From NCBI GenBank assembly GCA_030149025.1, contig JASBSH010000041.1:1-12525 (forward strand): DNA of 12,525 nucleotides, read 5' to 3'. Position 1 is the stretch's first letter. Each line of letters begins with the position of its first letter. Under the pieces are notes generated by a model, which worked only from the letters and a program-made list of their open reading frames with translations, was not told the DNA's origin and made no database searches. A program made the position numbers and the translations under genes. The stretch is from Actinomycetales bacterium. GTDB lineage: Bacteria; Actinomycetota; Actinomycetes; Actinomycetales; BWSM-131. Positions 6,623 through 12,525 of the stretch are shown piece after piece.

Positions 6623-6648
6623 AACCGCTGCTCCCGCCCGGCGAGCAC

Positions 6649-6654
6649 TATCCT
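6649..6654 (+). promoter_or_regulatory. -10 element of rnpB promoter
   Basis: TATCCT matches the TANNNT -10 consensus and ends 7 bases before 6661-6662, where the P1 helix of RNase P RNA begins. No good -35 hexamer is seen at 17-18 bases upstream. The position fits a start at the mature 5' end. Confidence 0.55.
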
Positions 6655-6661
6655 GAGGGCG

Positions 6662-7040
6662 CGGATGAGCCGGCCGGGCGGCCGCGTCGGGCCTTCGGGT
6701 CCGCCGAGGAACGTCCGGGCTCCGCAGGGCAGGGTGGTGGGTAACGCCCACCCGGGGTGACCCGCGGGAAAGTGCAACAGAAAGCAGACCGCCAGGGCGC
6801 GAGTCCTGGTAAGGGTGAAACGGTGGTGTAAGAGACCACCAGCGCACCGGGTGACCGGTGCGGCTAGGTAAACCCCACCCGGAGCAAGGCCAGACAGGGG
6901 ACGATCGAGGGCTGCCCGCCCGAGTCCCCGGGTAGGCCGCTGGAGGCGTGCGGCAACGCACGTCCTAGATGGATGGCCGCACATCGGCGGTGGGTGACCA
7001 GCGCCGAGGACAGAACCCGGCGTACAGGCCGGCTCGTCCG
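6662..7040 (+). ncRNA. rnpB: RNase P RNA (M1 RNA)
   Basis: The catalytic RNA of RNase P, which matures tRNA 5' ends. The conserved 5' motif GAGGAACGTCCGGGC is at 6706-6720, GGGAAAGTGCAACAGAAA around 6766-6783, and the 3' motif ACAGAACCCGGCGTACAGG at 7010-7028. The ends pair as helix P1: 6662-6675 with 7027-7040, 14 bp with one G-U pair. About 379 nt and the overall order of motifs fit an ancestral (type A) bacterial RNA. A -10 box lies just upstream and a strong hairpin just downstream. Exact ends are set from P1 pairing and could shift by a few bases. Confidence 0.96.
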
Positions 7041-7047
7041 TCGCCCG

Positions 7048-7077
7048 CCCCTGACCTGCGCTTTCGCGCAGGTGGGG
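7048..7077 (+). terminator. Terminator of rnpB
   Basis: Perfect 8-bp stem ACCTGCGC (7054-7061) / GCGCAGGT (7066-7073) with loop TTTC, extended by CCCC/GGGG outside a 2-base TG bulge. It starts 8 bases after the predicted 3' end of RNase P RNA. No T-tract. A further long-range inverted repeat, TGAGTCC (7095-7101) and GGACTCA (7135-7141), follows in the gap before the antitoxin gene. Confidence 0.75.
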
Positions 7078-7160
7078 GGCTCGGCTGTCCTCAATGAGTC
7101 CGCGCCAGTCCGCGGCACCGAGTCGGCGGCGGAAGGACTCACCCCGCGGCGCGTCTTACA

Positions 7161-7175
7161 AACTGTGGCACACTT
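7161..7175. promoter_or_regulatory. Putative antitoxin operator palindrome
   Basis: AACTGTG-G-CACACTT is an imperfect palindrome (6 of 7 arm positions pair) ending 5 bases before the antitoxin GTG. Ribbon-helix-helix antitoxins usually autorepress at short palindromes overlapping their own promoter, so this is a candidate operator. Only location and symmetry support it. Confidence 0.4.
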
Positions 7176-7180
7176 GGTGG

Positions 7181-7414
7181 GTGGCTGAGACGATCACTTT
7201 TCGCCCGGACGAGGACGCCCGACGGGCGCTGGCCGTTCTGACCCAAGACGGCACCCCGGTCTCCACTGCGGTGCGCGCGGCGCTGATCCAGGCGGCCAAG
7301 ACCGCGGCGCAGGACCGATTGCGCGCGGAGGCCGCCGCATTGGCCGCCGACGAGGCTGACCGCGTTGAGGCGGTACAGGTGTTGCGGGACATGGAGACCC
7401 TACGTGCGTGGTGA
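7181..7414 (+). CDS. Ribbon-helix-helix antitoxin
   Basis: A 77-residue protein with the shape of a type II antitoxin. Residues 3-8 (ETITFR) would form the DNA-binding beta strand, followed by two helices, about 10-21 and 28-42, separated by DGTPV. The remainder is an Ala/Glu-rich amphipathic helix ending DMETLRAW, typical of a tail that wraps and inhibits a toxin. It would neutralise the PemK/MazF toxin encoded immediately downstream, whose start overlaps its end by 11 bases. GTG 7181 is chosen because the RHH strand begins 2 residues later; a longer start at 7094 would cross the intergenic hairpin region. Autoregulation by the toxin-antitoxin complex is likely from family behaviour. The exact subfamily (MazE-like or CopG-like) is uncertain. 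Confidence 0.82.
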   Translation: MAETITFRPDEDARRALAVLTQDGTPVSTAVRAALIQAAKTAAQDRLRAEAAALAADEADRVEAVQVLRDMETLRAW

Positions 7415-7715
7415 GGTCTACCGGCTGCGTGTCCCTCGCGGCACGCGGGGCAATGAGCAGATCGGGGTCCGCTATGCCGTCGTAGTGCAATCCGATCTGC
7501 TCCCGCTGTCGACCTGGCTGGTGGCGCCGACCTCCACCTCCGCGCGTGCTGCGACCTTCCGCCCAGAGGTCGTCGTCAACGGCCGTCCCACGCGTGTGCT
7601 GGCCGAGCAGACCAGCGCGGTCGATCCGCAACGCTTGGGCGATTCCGCCGGGCATTTGAGCTTCGAGGAGCTGCGCCGGGTGGACGCAGCACTGCGCCTG
7701 GTCCTCAGCCTCTGA
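7404..7715 (+). CDS. PemK/MazF-family mRNA interferase toxin
   Basis: A 103-residue toxin of the PemK/MazF/CcdB fold. Family features are the opening RGEVYRLRVP, a basic turn GTRGNEQ, the core strand RYAVVVQSDLL, the VAPTST segment that normally carries a catalytic threonine, and VLAEQTSAVDPQRLG, the classic MazF motif in the C-terminal half. Such enzymes cut single-stranded mRNA at short specific sequences in the cytoplasm when the antitoxin is degraded. GTG 7404 starts at the conserved RGEVY and overlaps the antitoxin gene by 11 bases, so the two are translationally coupled. Cleavage specificity cannot be deduced. Confidence 0.9.
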   Translation: MRGEVYRLRVPRGTRGNEQIGVRYAVVVQSDLLPLSTWLVAPTSTSARAATFRPEVVVNGRPTRVLAEQTSAVDPQRLGDSAGHLSFEELRRVDAALRLVLSL

Positions 7716-7738
7716 CCCACTGCGCGCGGTCCGCGCCC

Positions 7739-7774
7739 ATGGCGTCATTCCGCGAAGCCGCCGCACGATCGTGA
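7739..7774 (+). other. 11-codon open frame coupled to second toxin
   Basis: ATG at 7739 opens an 11-residue frame (MASFREAAARS) whose TGA overlaps the GTG start of the next toxin as GTGA. It could be the truncated remnant of an antitoxin C-terminus or a translational-coupling leader; chance is also plausible. No clear Shine-Dalgarno precedes it. Confidence 0.25.
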
Positions 7775-8100
7775 TCACGCTGCCGGCGCGCGCCGAAGTC
7801 TGGTGGTGCGAGATGGCTGAGATCGGGCGCCGTCCGGTCGTGGTCCTCTCCCGCGATGCAGTCATCCCGCGCCAACGGCGCGCCCTTATCGCACCGTGCA
7901 CGACCACGGTCCGCGGCCTCATCAGCGAAGTCGGGCTCGAGCCGGGCGAGGACCCGGTACCCCGACGTTGCGTGGTCAACGTGGACTCGGTCGAAAGCGT
8001 CTCCGTCGCGGTCCTCGTCGAGCGGCTCGGACGGTTGGCCGACGCCCGTATGCGACAGATCTGCCGTGCCCTGGCCGTGGCGGTTGACTGCCCGGGCTGA
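7771..8100 (+). CDS. Second PemK/MazF-like toxin, no evident antitoxin
   Basis: A 109-residue PemK/MazF-like protein: RAEVWWCEMAEIGRRPVVVLSRD is the N-terminal strand-turn-strand, APCTTTVRGL is the TS/T segment, and VVNVDSVESVSVAVLVERLGRLADARM matches the C-terminal MazF strand and helix. It would be an mRNA interferase. It shares little sequence with the toxin 55 bases upstream, so it is a different subfamily and not a recent duplicate. The usual antitoxin gene is missing; only an 11-codon frame fits in the gap, overlapping the start by GTGA. It may be orphan, controlled by the upstream antitoxin, or inactive. GTG 7771 is the best start; the downstream ATG (within WWCEM) would cut off the conserved strand. 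Confidence 0.82.
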   Translation: MITLPARAEVWWCEMAEIGRRPVVVLSRDAVIPRQRRALIAPCTTTVRGLISEVGLEPGEDPVPRRCVVNVDSVESVSVAVLVERLGRLADARMRQICRALAVAVDCPG

Positions 8101-8153
8101 CCCATCCGTGCTAGGCCCCTGGGCTGCCGCCTGGCCCGAACAGGCTGCTTACA

Positions 8154-8190
8154 CACCCGGAATGACGGTTCTCGCTGCTCCGTTCGGGTG
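8154..8190 (+). other. Interrupted hairpin, possible toxin-2 terminator
   Basis: CACCCG (8154-8159) pairs with CGGGTG (8185-8190), with an inner CGG/CCG helix and unpaired bases between. It lies 54 bases after the second toxin stop. It is the only terminator candidate in the 209-bp gap 8101-8309. Confidence 0.3.
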
Positions 8191-8246
8191 AACGTCGGAC
8201 ACGGCTCAAGTTCGACGTCTACCGTGCCGATAGAGGAGCCGAGGTC

Positions 8247-8278
8247 GTGCCACCATTCGAGTGATACGGCGGTGGCAC
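8247..8278. promoter_or_regulatory. 8-bp inverted repeat upstream of membrane protein
   Basis: GTGCCACC (8247-8254) and GGTGGCAC (8271-8278) are perfect inverted repeats around a 16-base spacer, ending 31 bases before the start codon. The arrangement could be an operator or a 5'-UTR hairpin. Confidence 0.35.
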
Positions 8279-8309
8279 CAGGAGCGAACAGGTCGGGGAG
8301 GTGGAGAGC

Positions 8310-9089
8310 GTGCCCGCACAGCGCCGTCCCCTCCTCAAGAACGCGGCCGAGCTGATCACCGTGGCGGCCGCCGGCCTCATTCTCGTCGCCAGCGTCGCGA
8401 CCGGCACGGGCATCGTCGGCAAGGGTGGATCCGACAACGTGACCCAAACGTCGGGCTCCACCGCCACCTCGCCGGGCGTCCGTCCGACCGGCCAGTACGT
8501 CAGCGGTCTCTCGTCGGCACGGGGTTCGGTCGACCCGTGGACGTCGGGCGACGGCACCCGCCGCACCTCCCCGCGGAGCACGATCGCGACCACCGGTTCC
8601 CGCGAGGAGTTCGTGGACACCCTCGGGCCATGGCTCTCCGTGACCCCGCCTCCCGCGCGTGGCTCGCAGCCCGCCGTGATCCCCGTTCCCACAACAGCGG
8701 GGACGACGACAGGCGGCTCCGGCACGCCAGCTGCGGCCCCGACGTCCCCGGCCGGTTCGCAGGCAGGCGGCGGCTCTACGGGGACGACACCGCCCGAAAC
8801 CGCAACCCCCACGCCGTCGGGAAGCGGGACCCCGTCGCCGAGCGCGCCGCCGTCCAGCCCGTCCCCGACCCCCACGACGCCCACCACCTCGCCGAGCACG
8901 ACGCCGCCGTCGACTGACAGCCCCAGCACCTCATCGCCGCCGCAGGACACACCGAGCGGCCCCACGGAAACCGGTGTGCCGTCGTCCTCGGGGACGTCCG
9001 ACGCGCAGACCGGCACCACGGGTGGGTCGCAGTCGGGGCCGACAGCCACCTCCACCCCGAGCGGCGCTCCGCTCGCCCAGAGCGACTAG
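8310..9089 (+). CDS. Membrane-anchored Thr/Ser/Pro-rich protein, unknown
   Basis: A 259-residue protein not assignable to a family. The N-terminus has a basic stretch (QRRPLLK, residues 4-10) followed by one hydrophobic segment at about 13-36, best read as a signal anchor or uncleaved signal peptide; no lipobox cysteine is present. Residues 37-115 are mixed, containing SREEFVDTLGPWLSV. Residues from about 115 to 250 are almost entirely Thr, Ser, Pro and Gly, typical of a disordered, possibly O-mannosylated extracytoplasmic stalk in actinobacteria. GTG 8310 is preferred over GTG 8301 because the GGAGG at 8297-8301 is 8 bases away from it. The stop codon overlaps that of ppgK on the other strand. 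The frame is supported by coherent topology, not by similarity. Confidence 0.7.
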   Translation: MPAQRRPLLKNAAELITVAAAGLILVASVATGTGIVGKGGSDNVTQTSGSTATSPGVRPTGQYVSGLSSARGSVDPWTSGDGTRRTSPRSTIATTGSREEFVDTLGPWLSVTPPPARGSQPAVIPVPTTAGTTTGGSGTPAAAPTSPAGSQAGGGSTGTTPPETATPTPSGSGTPSPSAPPSSPSPTPTTPTTSPSTTPPSTDSPSTSSPPQDTPSGPTETGVPSSSGTSDAQTGTTGGSQSGPTATSTPSGAPLAQSD

Positions 9090-9844
9090 GCGGCCCGCTC
9101 GGCAGCCAGCGCCGCGGCGCCGACGATCCCGGCGTTGTTCCGGAGCAGCGCCGGGACGATCGGCGTCCGGAGCTCGAGAAGCGGCAGGAACTTCTCGTGC
9201 TTCTTGCTGACCCCGCCGCCGACGACGAACAGGTCGGGCCAGAACAGCCGCTCCAGCGCCTCGTAGTAGCGCTGCAGGCGCTTGGCCCACTGCTCCCAGG
9301 ACAGGTCCTCACGCTCACGGGCGGAGTCGGCGGCTCGAGTCTCGGCATCGTGGCCGTCGACCTCTATGTGCCCGAGCTCGGTGTTCGGCACCAGGTCGCC
9401 GTCCAGCAGCAGGGCGGAGCCGATCCCCGTGCCGAGGGTGGTCACGATGACGACGCCGTCGACGTCCCGGGCCGCACCCCAGCGTGCCTCCGCCAGGCCG
9501 GCCGCGTCGGCGTCGTTCACGACCGTCACGGCACGGCCGGTCGCCCCGCGGAGCAGCGCCTCGACGTCCGTGTCGATCCACGCCTTGTCCACGTTCGCCG
9601 CGGTGCGTGCCACTCCGTGCTGGATGACGGCCGGGAAGGTCACACCGACAGGACCCTCGGGGCACTGACCCACGATCTGCGCGACGACTGCGGCGACGGC
9701 GTCCGGCGTCGCCGGCTGCGGGGTCTCGATCCGGATGCGGTCCGCGGCGAGCTCGCCGGCCGCGAGGTCGACCGGTGCCCCCTTGATGCCGGAGCCGCCG
9801 ATGTCGACGCCGACCGCTCGCCCTTGCGTGTGCCGGTGCGCCAC
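9086..9844 (-). CDS. ppgK: Polyphosphate glucokinase
   Basis: A 252-residue ROK-family kinase that phosphorylates glucose to glucose-6-phosphate using inorganic polyphosphate, often ATP too. The N-terminal phosphate loop is VDIGGSGIKGAPVD (13-26). VGVTFPAV (66-73) and ANVDKAWI (83-90) are typical of PpgK. The catalytic aspartate is D111 in VVNDADAAG, TTLGTGIGSALLLDGDLVPNTELGHIE carries the second phosphate motif and glucose-binding residues, and WPDLFVVGGGVSKKHEKFLPLL is a strong PpgK signature near the C-terminus. The GTG start is preceded by AAGGAGG (complement of 9849-9855), 4 bases away. It lies 15 bases after map on the same strand, so the two are probably co-transcribed. Its last 4 bases overlap the converging membrane-protein gene. 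Confidence 0.95.
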   Translation of the reverse strand: MAHRHTQGRAVGVDIGGSGIKGAPVDLAAGELAADRIRIETPQPATPDAVAAVVAQIVGQCPEGPVGVTFPAVIQHGVARTAANVDKAWIDTDVEALLRGATGRAVTVVNDADAAGLAEARWGAARDVDGVVIVTTLGTGIGSALLLDGDLVPNTELGHIEVDGHDAETRAADSAREREDLSWEQWAKRLQRYYEALERLFWPDLFVVGGGVSKKHEKFLPLLELRTPIVPALLRNNAGIVGAAALAAERAA

Positions 9845-9859
9845 AAGGCCTCCTTCGGG

Positions 9860-10750
9860 TCAGGGAAGGGTGAGGATCTCGGCGCCGGTCTCGGTCACCA
9901 GGACCGTGTGCTCGAACTGGGCGGAGGGGCGCCGGTCGCGGGTGACGACCGTCCAGCCGTCGTCCCACATCTCGCACTCGTGTGTGCCGAGGTTCAGCAT
10001 CGGCTCGATGGTGAACGTCATCCCGGTCTCGATGACCTCGTCGTGCCGGGGAGCGGCGTCGTAGTGGGGCACGATCAGGCCGGAGTGGAACGAGGTGCCG
10101 ATGCCGTGACCCGTGAACTCCCGCACCACCCCGTAGCCGAACCGCTTCGCGTAGGACTCGATGACGCGGCCGATCACGTTGATCTCCCGCCCAGGACGCA
10201 CCGCCTTGATACCGCGTTCGGTGGCGGCGCGGGTGCGCTCCACGAGCAGCCGGACCTCTCCGTTGACGTTCCCGGAGAGGAAGGTCGCGTTGGTGTCGCC
10301 GTGCACCCCCACCCCGTCGATCACGACGTAGGCGGTGATGTCGATGTTGCAGATGTCGCCGTCCTCGAGCCGACGGGAGTCCGGGATCCCGTGGCAGACC
10401 ACCTCGTTGACGCTCGTGCACAACGACTTCGGGAAGCCGCGGTAACCCAGTGTGGAGGGGTAGGCACCGTGGTCGAGCAGAAACTCGTGCCCGATCCGGT
10501 CCAGCTCGTCGGTGGTCACCCCCGGGGCGACGTGCCGTCCCACCTCCTGCAGCGCCTGGGCGGCCAGGCGGCAGGCCACGCGCATCCGCTCGATCGTCCC
10601 GGCGTCCTTGACCTCCGACCCGGTGAAGGGCTGGGGCGCCGGTTTGTCCACGTACTCGGGGCGCGCGATGGACGCCGGAACGGGACGACGCGGCGAGATC
10701 GTGCCAGGTGCAACCGTGCCAGCCGCTGCGGTGGCAGTACGTGACGGCAT
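9860..10750 (-). CDS. map: Type I methionine aminopeptidase
   Basis: A 296-residue enzyme that removes N-terminal methionine from new proteins in the cytoplasm. The pita-bread metal ligands are all present: D137, D152, H215 (GHGIG), E249 (TIEPML) and E280 (QFEHT). H120 in VVCHGIP is the expected substrate-binding histidine. The 40-residue Pro/Ala-rich N-terminal extension with RPEYVDKP resembles the long actinobacterial type Ic enzymes. Unusually, D137 and D152 are 15 residues apart instead of the normal 11, owing to about 4 extra residues in AYVVIDGVGVHGD. The ATG start has no Shine-Dalgarno but sits 6 bases after a TAGACT -10 hexamer, suggesting leaderless translation. ppgK follows after 15 bases, and the small gene at 10804 is divergent. 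Confidence 0.95.
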   Translation of the reverse strand: MPSRTATAAAGTVAPGTISPRRPVPASIARPEYVDKPAPQPFTGSEVKDAGTIERMRVACRLAAQALQEVGRHVAPGVTTDELDRIGHEFLLDHGAYPSTLGYRGFPKSLCTSVNEVVCHGIPDSRRLEDGDICNIDITAYVVIDGVGVHGDTNATFLSGNVNGEVRLLVERTRAATERGIKAVRPGREINVIGRVIESYAKRFGYGVVREFTGHGIGTSFHSGLIVPHYDAAPRHDEVIETGMTFTIEPMLNLGTHECEMWDDGWTVVTRDRRPSAQFEHTVLVTETGAEILTLP

Positions 10751-10756
10751 GCTGGG

Positions 10757-10762
10757 AGTCTA
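10757..10762 (-). promoter_or_regulatory. -10 element of a leaderless map promoter
   Basis: On the minus strand TAGACT (TANNNT) ends 6 bases before the map ATG, placing the expected transcription start at the A of ATG. A TTGACG -35-like hexamer exists (complement of 10784-10789), but the 21-base spacer is too long, so the -35 is unclear. Confidence 0.45.
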
Positions 10763-10803
10763 GGTGGAACCCGGCAGCGGGCCCGTCAAGGGGAGGAGCG
10801 GCA

Positions 10804-10998
10804 GTGGCGAAGGAGTACTGGTTCAACATCCACACCCGTGAGGTCGAGGAGGGCCGCCAGAGCGACTGGCGCAACCTGATGGGGCCCTACCCGACCCGCG
10901 AGGCCGCTGAACAGGCCCTTGACACGGCGCGGGCGAACACCGAGCGCTGGGACGAGGAGGACCGGCGCTGGCGCGAGGGCGACGACGCCGACGACTAG
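10804..10998 (+). CDS. Small SPOR-like actinobacterial protein
   Basis: A 64-residue soluble protein, strongly charged, beginning EYWFNIHTREVEEGRQSDW and containing LMGPYPTREAAEQALDTARAN. The PYPTREAAEQAL pattern is the second half of a SPOR-type fold, and short proteins of this kind are annotated as SPOR domain-containing in actinobacteria. True SPOR domains bind denuded peptidoglycan, but this protein has no signal or membrane segment, so that role is doubtful here. GTG 10804 has GGGGAGGAG at 10790-10798 just upstream. It is divergent from map with a 53-bp shared control region. Function unknown. Confidence 0.8.
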   Translation: MAKEYWFNIHTREVEEGRQSDWRNLMGPYPTREAAEQALDTARANTERWDEEDRRWREGDDADD

Positions 10999-11006
10999 AC
11001 GCCACC

Positions 11007-11040
11007 GCCGAATCTCGTCATCGGCCGAATCTCGTCATCG
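11007..11040. repeat. 17-bp perfect tandem repeat
   Basis: Two identical copies of GCCGAATCTCGTCATCG (11007-11023, 11024-11040) start 8 bases after the SPOR-like stop codon. The inner TCTCGTCATC recurs inverted as GATGACGAGA at 11084-11093, giving two direct copies and one inverted copy of a 10-mer around the presumed promoter of the next gene. Confidence 0.8.
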
Positions 11041-11139
11041 GCATTGTGTTCCGGCCGGTTACTTGGTCTGCTGGTGTCGTCAGGATGACGAGAGGGCCCG
11101 GGCAGGTCCGATCCGGGTCCCGAGGCACTGGAGGTGCCC

Positions 11140-11595
11140 GTGAGCGGTCCGAGGCAGTCCGAGGAGTCCGACGAGTCCAGGCTCGACCCGTCCACCAGCA
11201 CGGCGGAGGACGTCGTCCACGTCTCCCGCACCGTGAACGCACCGGTGGAGCGGGTCTGGCAGCACCTGATCAGCGAAACCGGCACCCAGGCGCTGCTGGG
11301 CACCGGCGTCCGGCTCGGAAGCAAGGGCGAGTCGTGGCACAGCGACGACGGCCCGCACGGGGTCGTCCGCAGCTACCACCCCATGGAGCAGCTGCGCGTG
11401 TCCTGGCACGCCGACCACGACGCTCCGCCCAGCATGGTCGACCTGAGGATGAGCGAGACCGGCAAGGTCACCACCGTCGACCTCGTGCACGAGAAGCTGT
11501 CACCGGACGACTCGCGGGACGAGCTGCGAAGCCACTGGGACGGCGCCCTCGACCGCTTCGCGCTCTCCCTCATGACGCCGAGCCCCGCGCCGTAA
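11140..11595 (+). CDS. SRPBCC-family (START-like) protein
   Basis: A 151-residue protein with the SRPBCC/START-like fold, a hydrophobic-pocket family that includes polyketide cyclases and AHA1-like proteins. Residues 27-43 (VHVSRTVNAPVERVWQH) are the typical first strand and helix with the AP..RVW signature. The central strands include VRSYHPMEQLRVSWHA, and the protein ends with the long closing helix LRSHWDGALDRFALSL. The first 25 residues are polar and disordered. GTG 11140 is chosen because GGAGG (11130-11134) is 5 bases upstream; the alternative GTG 11134 overlaps that ribosome site. The ligand is unknown. Its last 26 bases overlap the converging oxidoreductase gene. Confidence 0.85.
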   Translation: MSGPRQSEESDESRLDPSTSTAEDVVHVSRTVNAPVERVWQHLISETGTQALLGTGVRLGSKGESWHSDDGPHGVVRSYHPMEQLRVSWHADHDAPPSMVDLRMSETGKVTTVDLVHEKLSPDDSRDELRSHWDGALDRFALSLMTPSPAP

Positions 11596-12525
11596 CGACG
11601 GCCATCGCAGCCGCACGGCCGGGGATGCCGCTGACACCGCCGCCGCGCCGCGCGCCGGCACCGCACAGCAGCACCCGCTCGTGAGCCGTCTCCACACCCC
11701 AGCGGCCCACGTCGTCGGAGTGCTCGGCGAACGGCCAGGCCAGCTCGCGCTGGAAGATGTTGCCGCCGGGCAGCCCGACGTCGGTCTCGACGTCGACCGG
11801 TGACTTCACCTCCAGGCAGGGCTCGCCCTCGGGTGTGCGGGCGAGGCAGGACTCGATCGGCTCGGCCAGCACCGAGTCCAGCGACGCCAGGGTCGCAGCC
11901 AGTGCCTTGTCCCGCGTGCCCGCGTTGTCCTGACGGAACAGCCGCGCGGGCATGTGCAGCCCGAACAGCGTGAGGGTCTGCGCGCCCGCTGCCCGCAGGT
12001 CCGGCCCCAGGATGCTGTCGTCGGTGAGGGAGTGGCAGTAGATCTCGCACGGTGGCAGCGACGGCACCTGTCCGCCCACAGCCTCGGCGAACGCCGCCTC
12101 CAGCTGGGTGGCGCTCTCGTTGACGTGGAACGTCCCGGAGAAGGCCGCCGCCACGTCCACGTCCTCGCGCAGCCGCGGCAGCCGCGTCAGCAGCATGTTC
12201 ACCTTCAACTGCGCGCCCTCGACGTCCTCGGCCTCATCGCCCAGCAGGCGCGCCAGGGTCGCCGGAGCGCAGCCGGCGAGAACGTGACCCGCCCCGACAC
12301 AGTGCGTGGCGCCGTCCCGGTCCGTCCAGGTGACCTCGCCCGCCGGGTCGACAGCGGTCACCTCCGCCGACGTGATGATCTGCGCGCCGGCCGCCAGCGC
12401 CGCGTCCCGAAGGGCGCCGCTGACCGCGCCCATCCCGCCGACCGGCACGTCCCAGTCACCCGTGCCGCCGCCGATCACGTGGTACAGGAAGCAGCGGTTC
12501 TGGCGCAGGGACGGCTCATCGACGC
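11570..12525 (-). CDS. PYROXD2/phytoene desaturase-like FAD oxidoreductase (partial)
   Basis: The C-terminal 317 residues of an NAD(P)/FAD-dependent oxidoreductase; the frame is open to the window edge, so the N-terminal Rossmann dinucleotide-binding motif is outside. The visible portion starts DEPSLRQNRCFLYHVIGGGT and continues with GDWDVPVGGMGAVSGALRDAA, the substrate-domain signature of phytoene desaturase/PYROXD2-type proteins. AGCAPATLARLLGD is the FAD-associated strand, and CGAGARRGGGVSGIPGRAAA near the C-terminus is the closing flavin-binding motif of the PYROXD2 group. Substrate is unknown; many such genes are not carotenoid enzymes, and no crt genes are visible here. It ends in TGA at 11570-11572, inside the SRPBCC gene on the opposite strand. 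Confidence 0.9.
   Translation of the reverse strand, partial: VDEPSLRQNRCFLYHVIGGGTGDWDVPVGGMGAVSGALRDAALAAGAQIITSAEVTAVDPAGEVTWTDRDGATHCVGAGHVLAGCAPATLARLLGDEAEDVEGAQLKVNMLLTRLPRLREDVDVAAAFSGTFHVNESATQLEAAFAEAVGGQVPSLPPCEIYCHSLTDDSILGPDLRAAGAQTLTLFGLHMPARLFRQDNAGTRDKALAATLASLDSVLAEPIESCLARTPEGEPCLEVKSPVDVETDVGLPGGNIFQRELAWPFAEHSDDVGRWGVETAHERVLLCGAGARRGGGVSGIPGRAAAMAVVTARGSAS

Noticed and set aside
6248..6984. Minus-strand frames across rnpB and the upstream repeat
   Set aside because: They run through RNase P RNA and intergenic repeats, and the protein sequences show no coherent domain.
9197..10744. 515-codon plus-strand frame opposite ppgK and map
   Set aside because: Its length reflects high GC only. 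Both minus-strand genes beneath it have complete catalytic motifs.

Overview
The window is high-GC, densely packed chromosomal DNA from an actinomycete. Support comes from frequent GTG starts, 4-base GTGA gene overlaps, several apparent leaderless promoters, and an actinobacterial gene set: an AhpE-type peroxiredoxin, a polyphosphate glucokinase, and a Nif3 / coiled-coil zinc-ribbon / RNase H operon. That order resembles the Mycobacterium tuberculosis Rv2238c-Rv2228c neighbourhood. I would place it near Pseudonocardiales or Geodermatophilales, but the genus cannot be fixed from this stretch. Most of it reads as core chromosome. The accessory parts are a toxin-antitoxin cluster and intergenic repeat elements.

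Layout: (1) 35-747, a peroxiredoxin (ahpE-like), a large hairpin, then tRNA-Val(TAC) and its terminator. (2) 828-3813, a plus-strand operon with a leaderless-looking promoter: Nif3-family protein, coiled-coil zinc-ribbon protein, and an RNase HI domain fused through a repetitive linker to a rhodanese domain. (3) 3814-4039, a convergent intergenic gap holding an imperfect 21-bp inverted-repeat element. (4) 4040-6458, divergent yaaA (minus) and an RNB-domain ribonuclease (plus). (5) 6459-7080, a second copy of the intergenic repeat, then RNase P RNA (rnpB) with promoter and terminator. (6) 7161-8100, a toxin-antitoxin island: ribbon-helix-helix antitoxin, overlapping PemK/MazF toxin, then a second PemK/MazF-like toxin without a recognisable antitoxin. 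(7) 8310-9089, a membrane-anchored Thr/Ser/Pro-rich protein of unknown function. (8) 9086-10750, a minus-strand operon map-ppgK; map carries an unusual insertion at its metal site. (9) 10804-11595, a small SPOR-like protein and an SRPBCC protein. (10) 11570-12525, the C-terminal part of a PYROXD2/phytoene-desaturase-like FAD oxidoreductase running off the right edge.

Functional themes are RNA processing or decay (RNase P RNA, RNB nuclease, RNase H, two probable mRNA interferases) and oxidative stress (AhpE-like, YaaA, rhodanese). I found no CRISPR array, prophage, insertion sequence or clear new multi-gene defence system. The least ordinary items are the RNase H-rhodanese fusion, the insertion between the metal-binding aspartates of Map, the paired PemK toxins, and the repeat family in two intergenic gaps.
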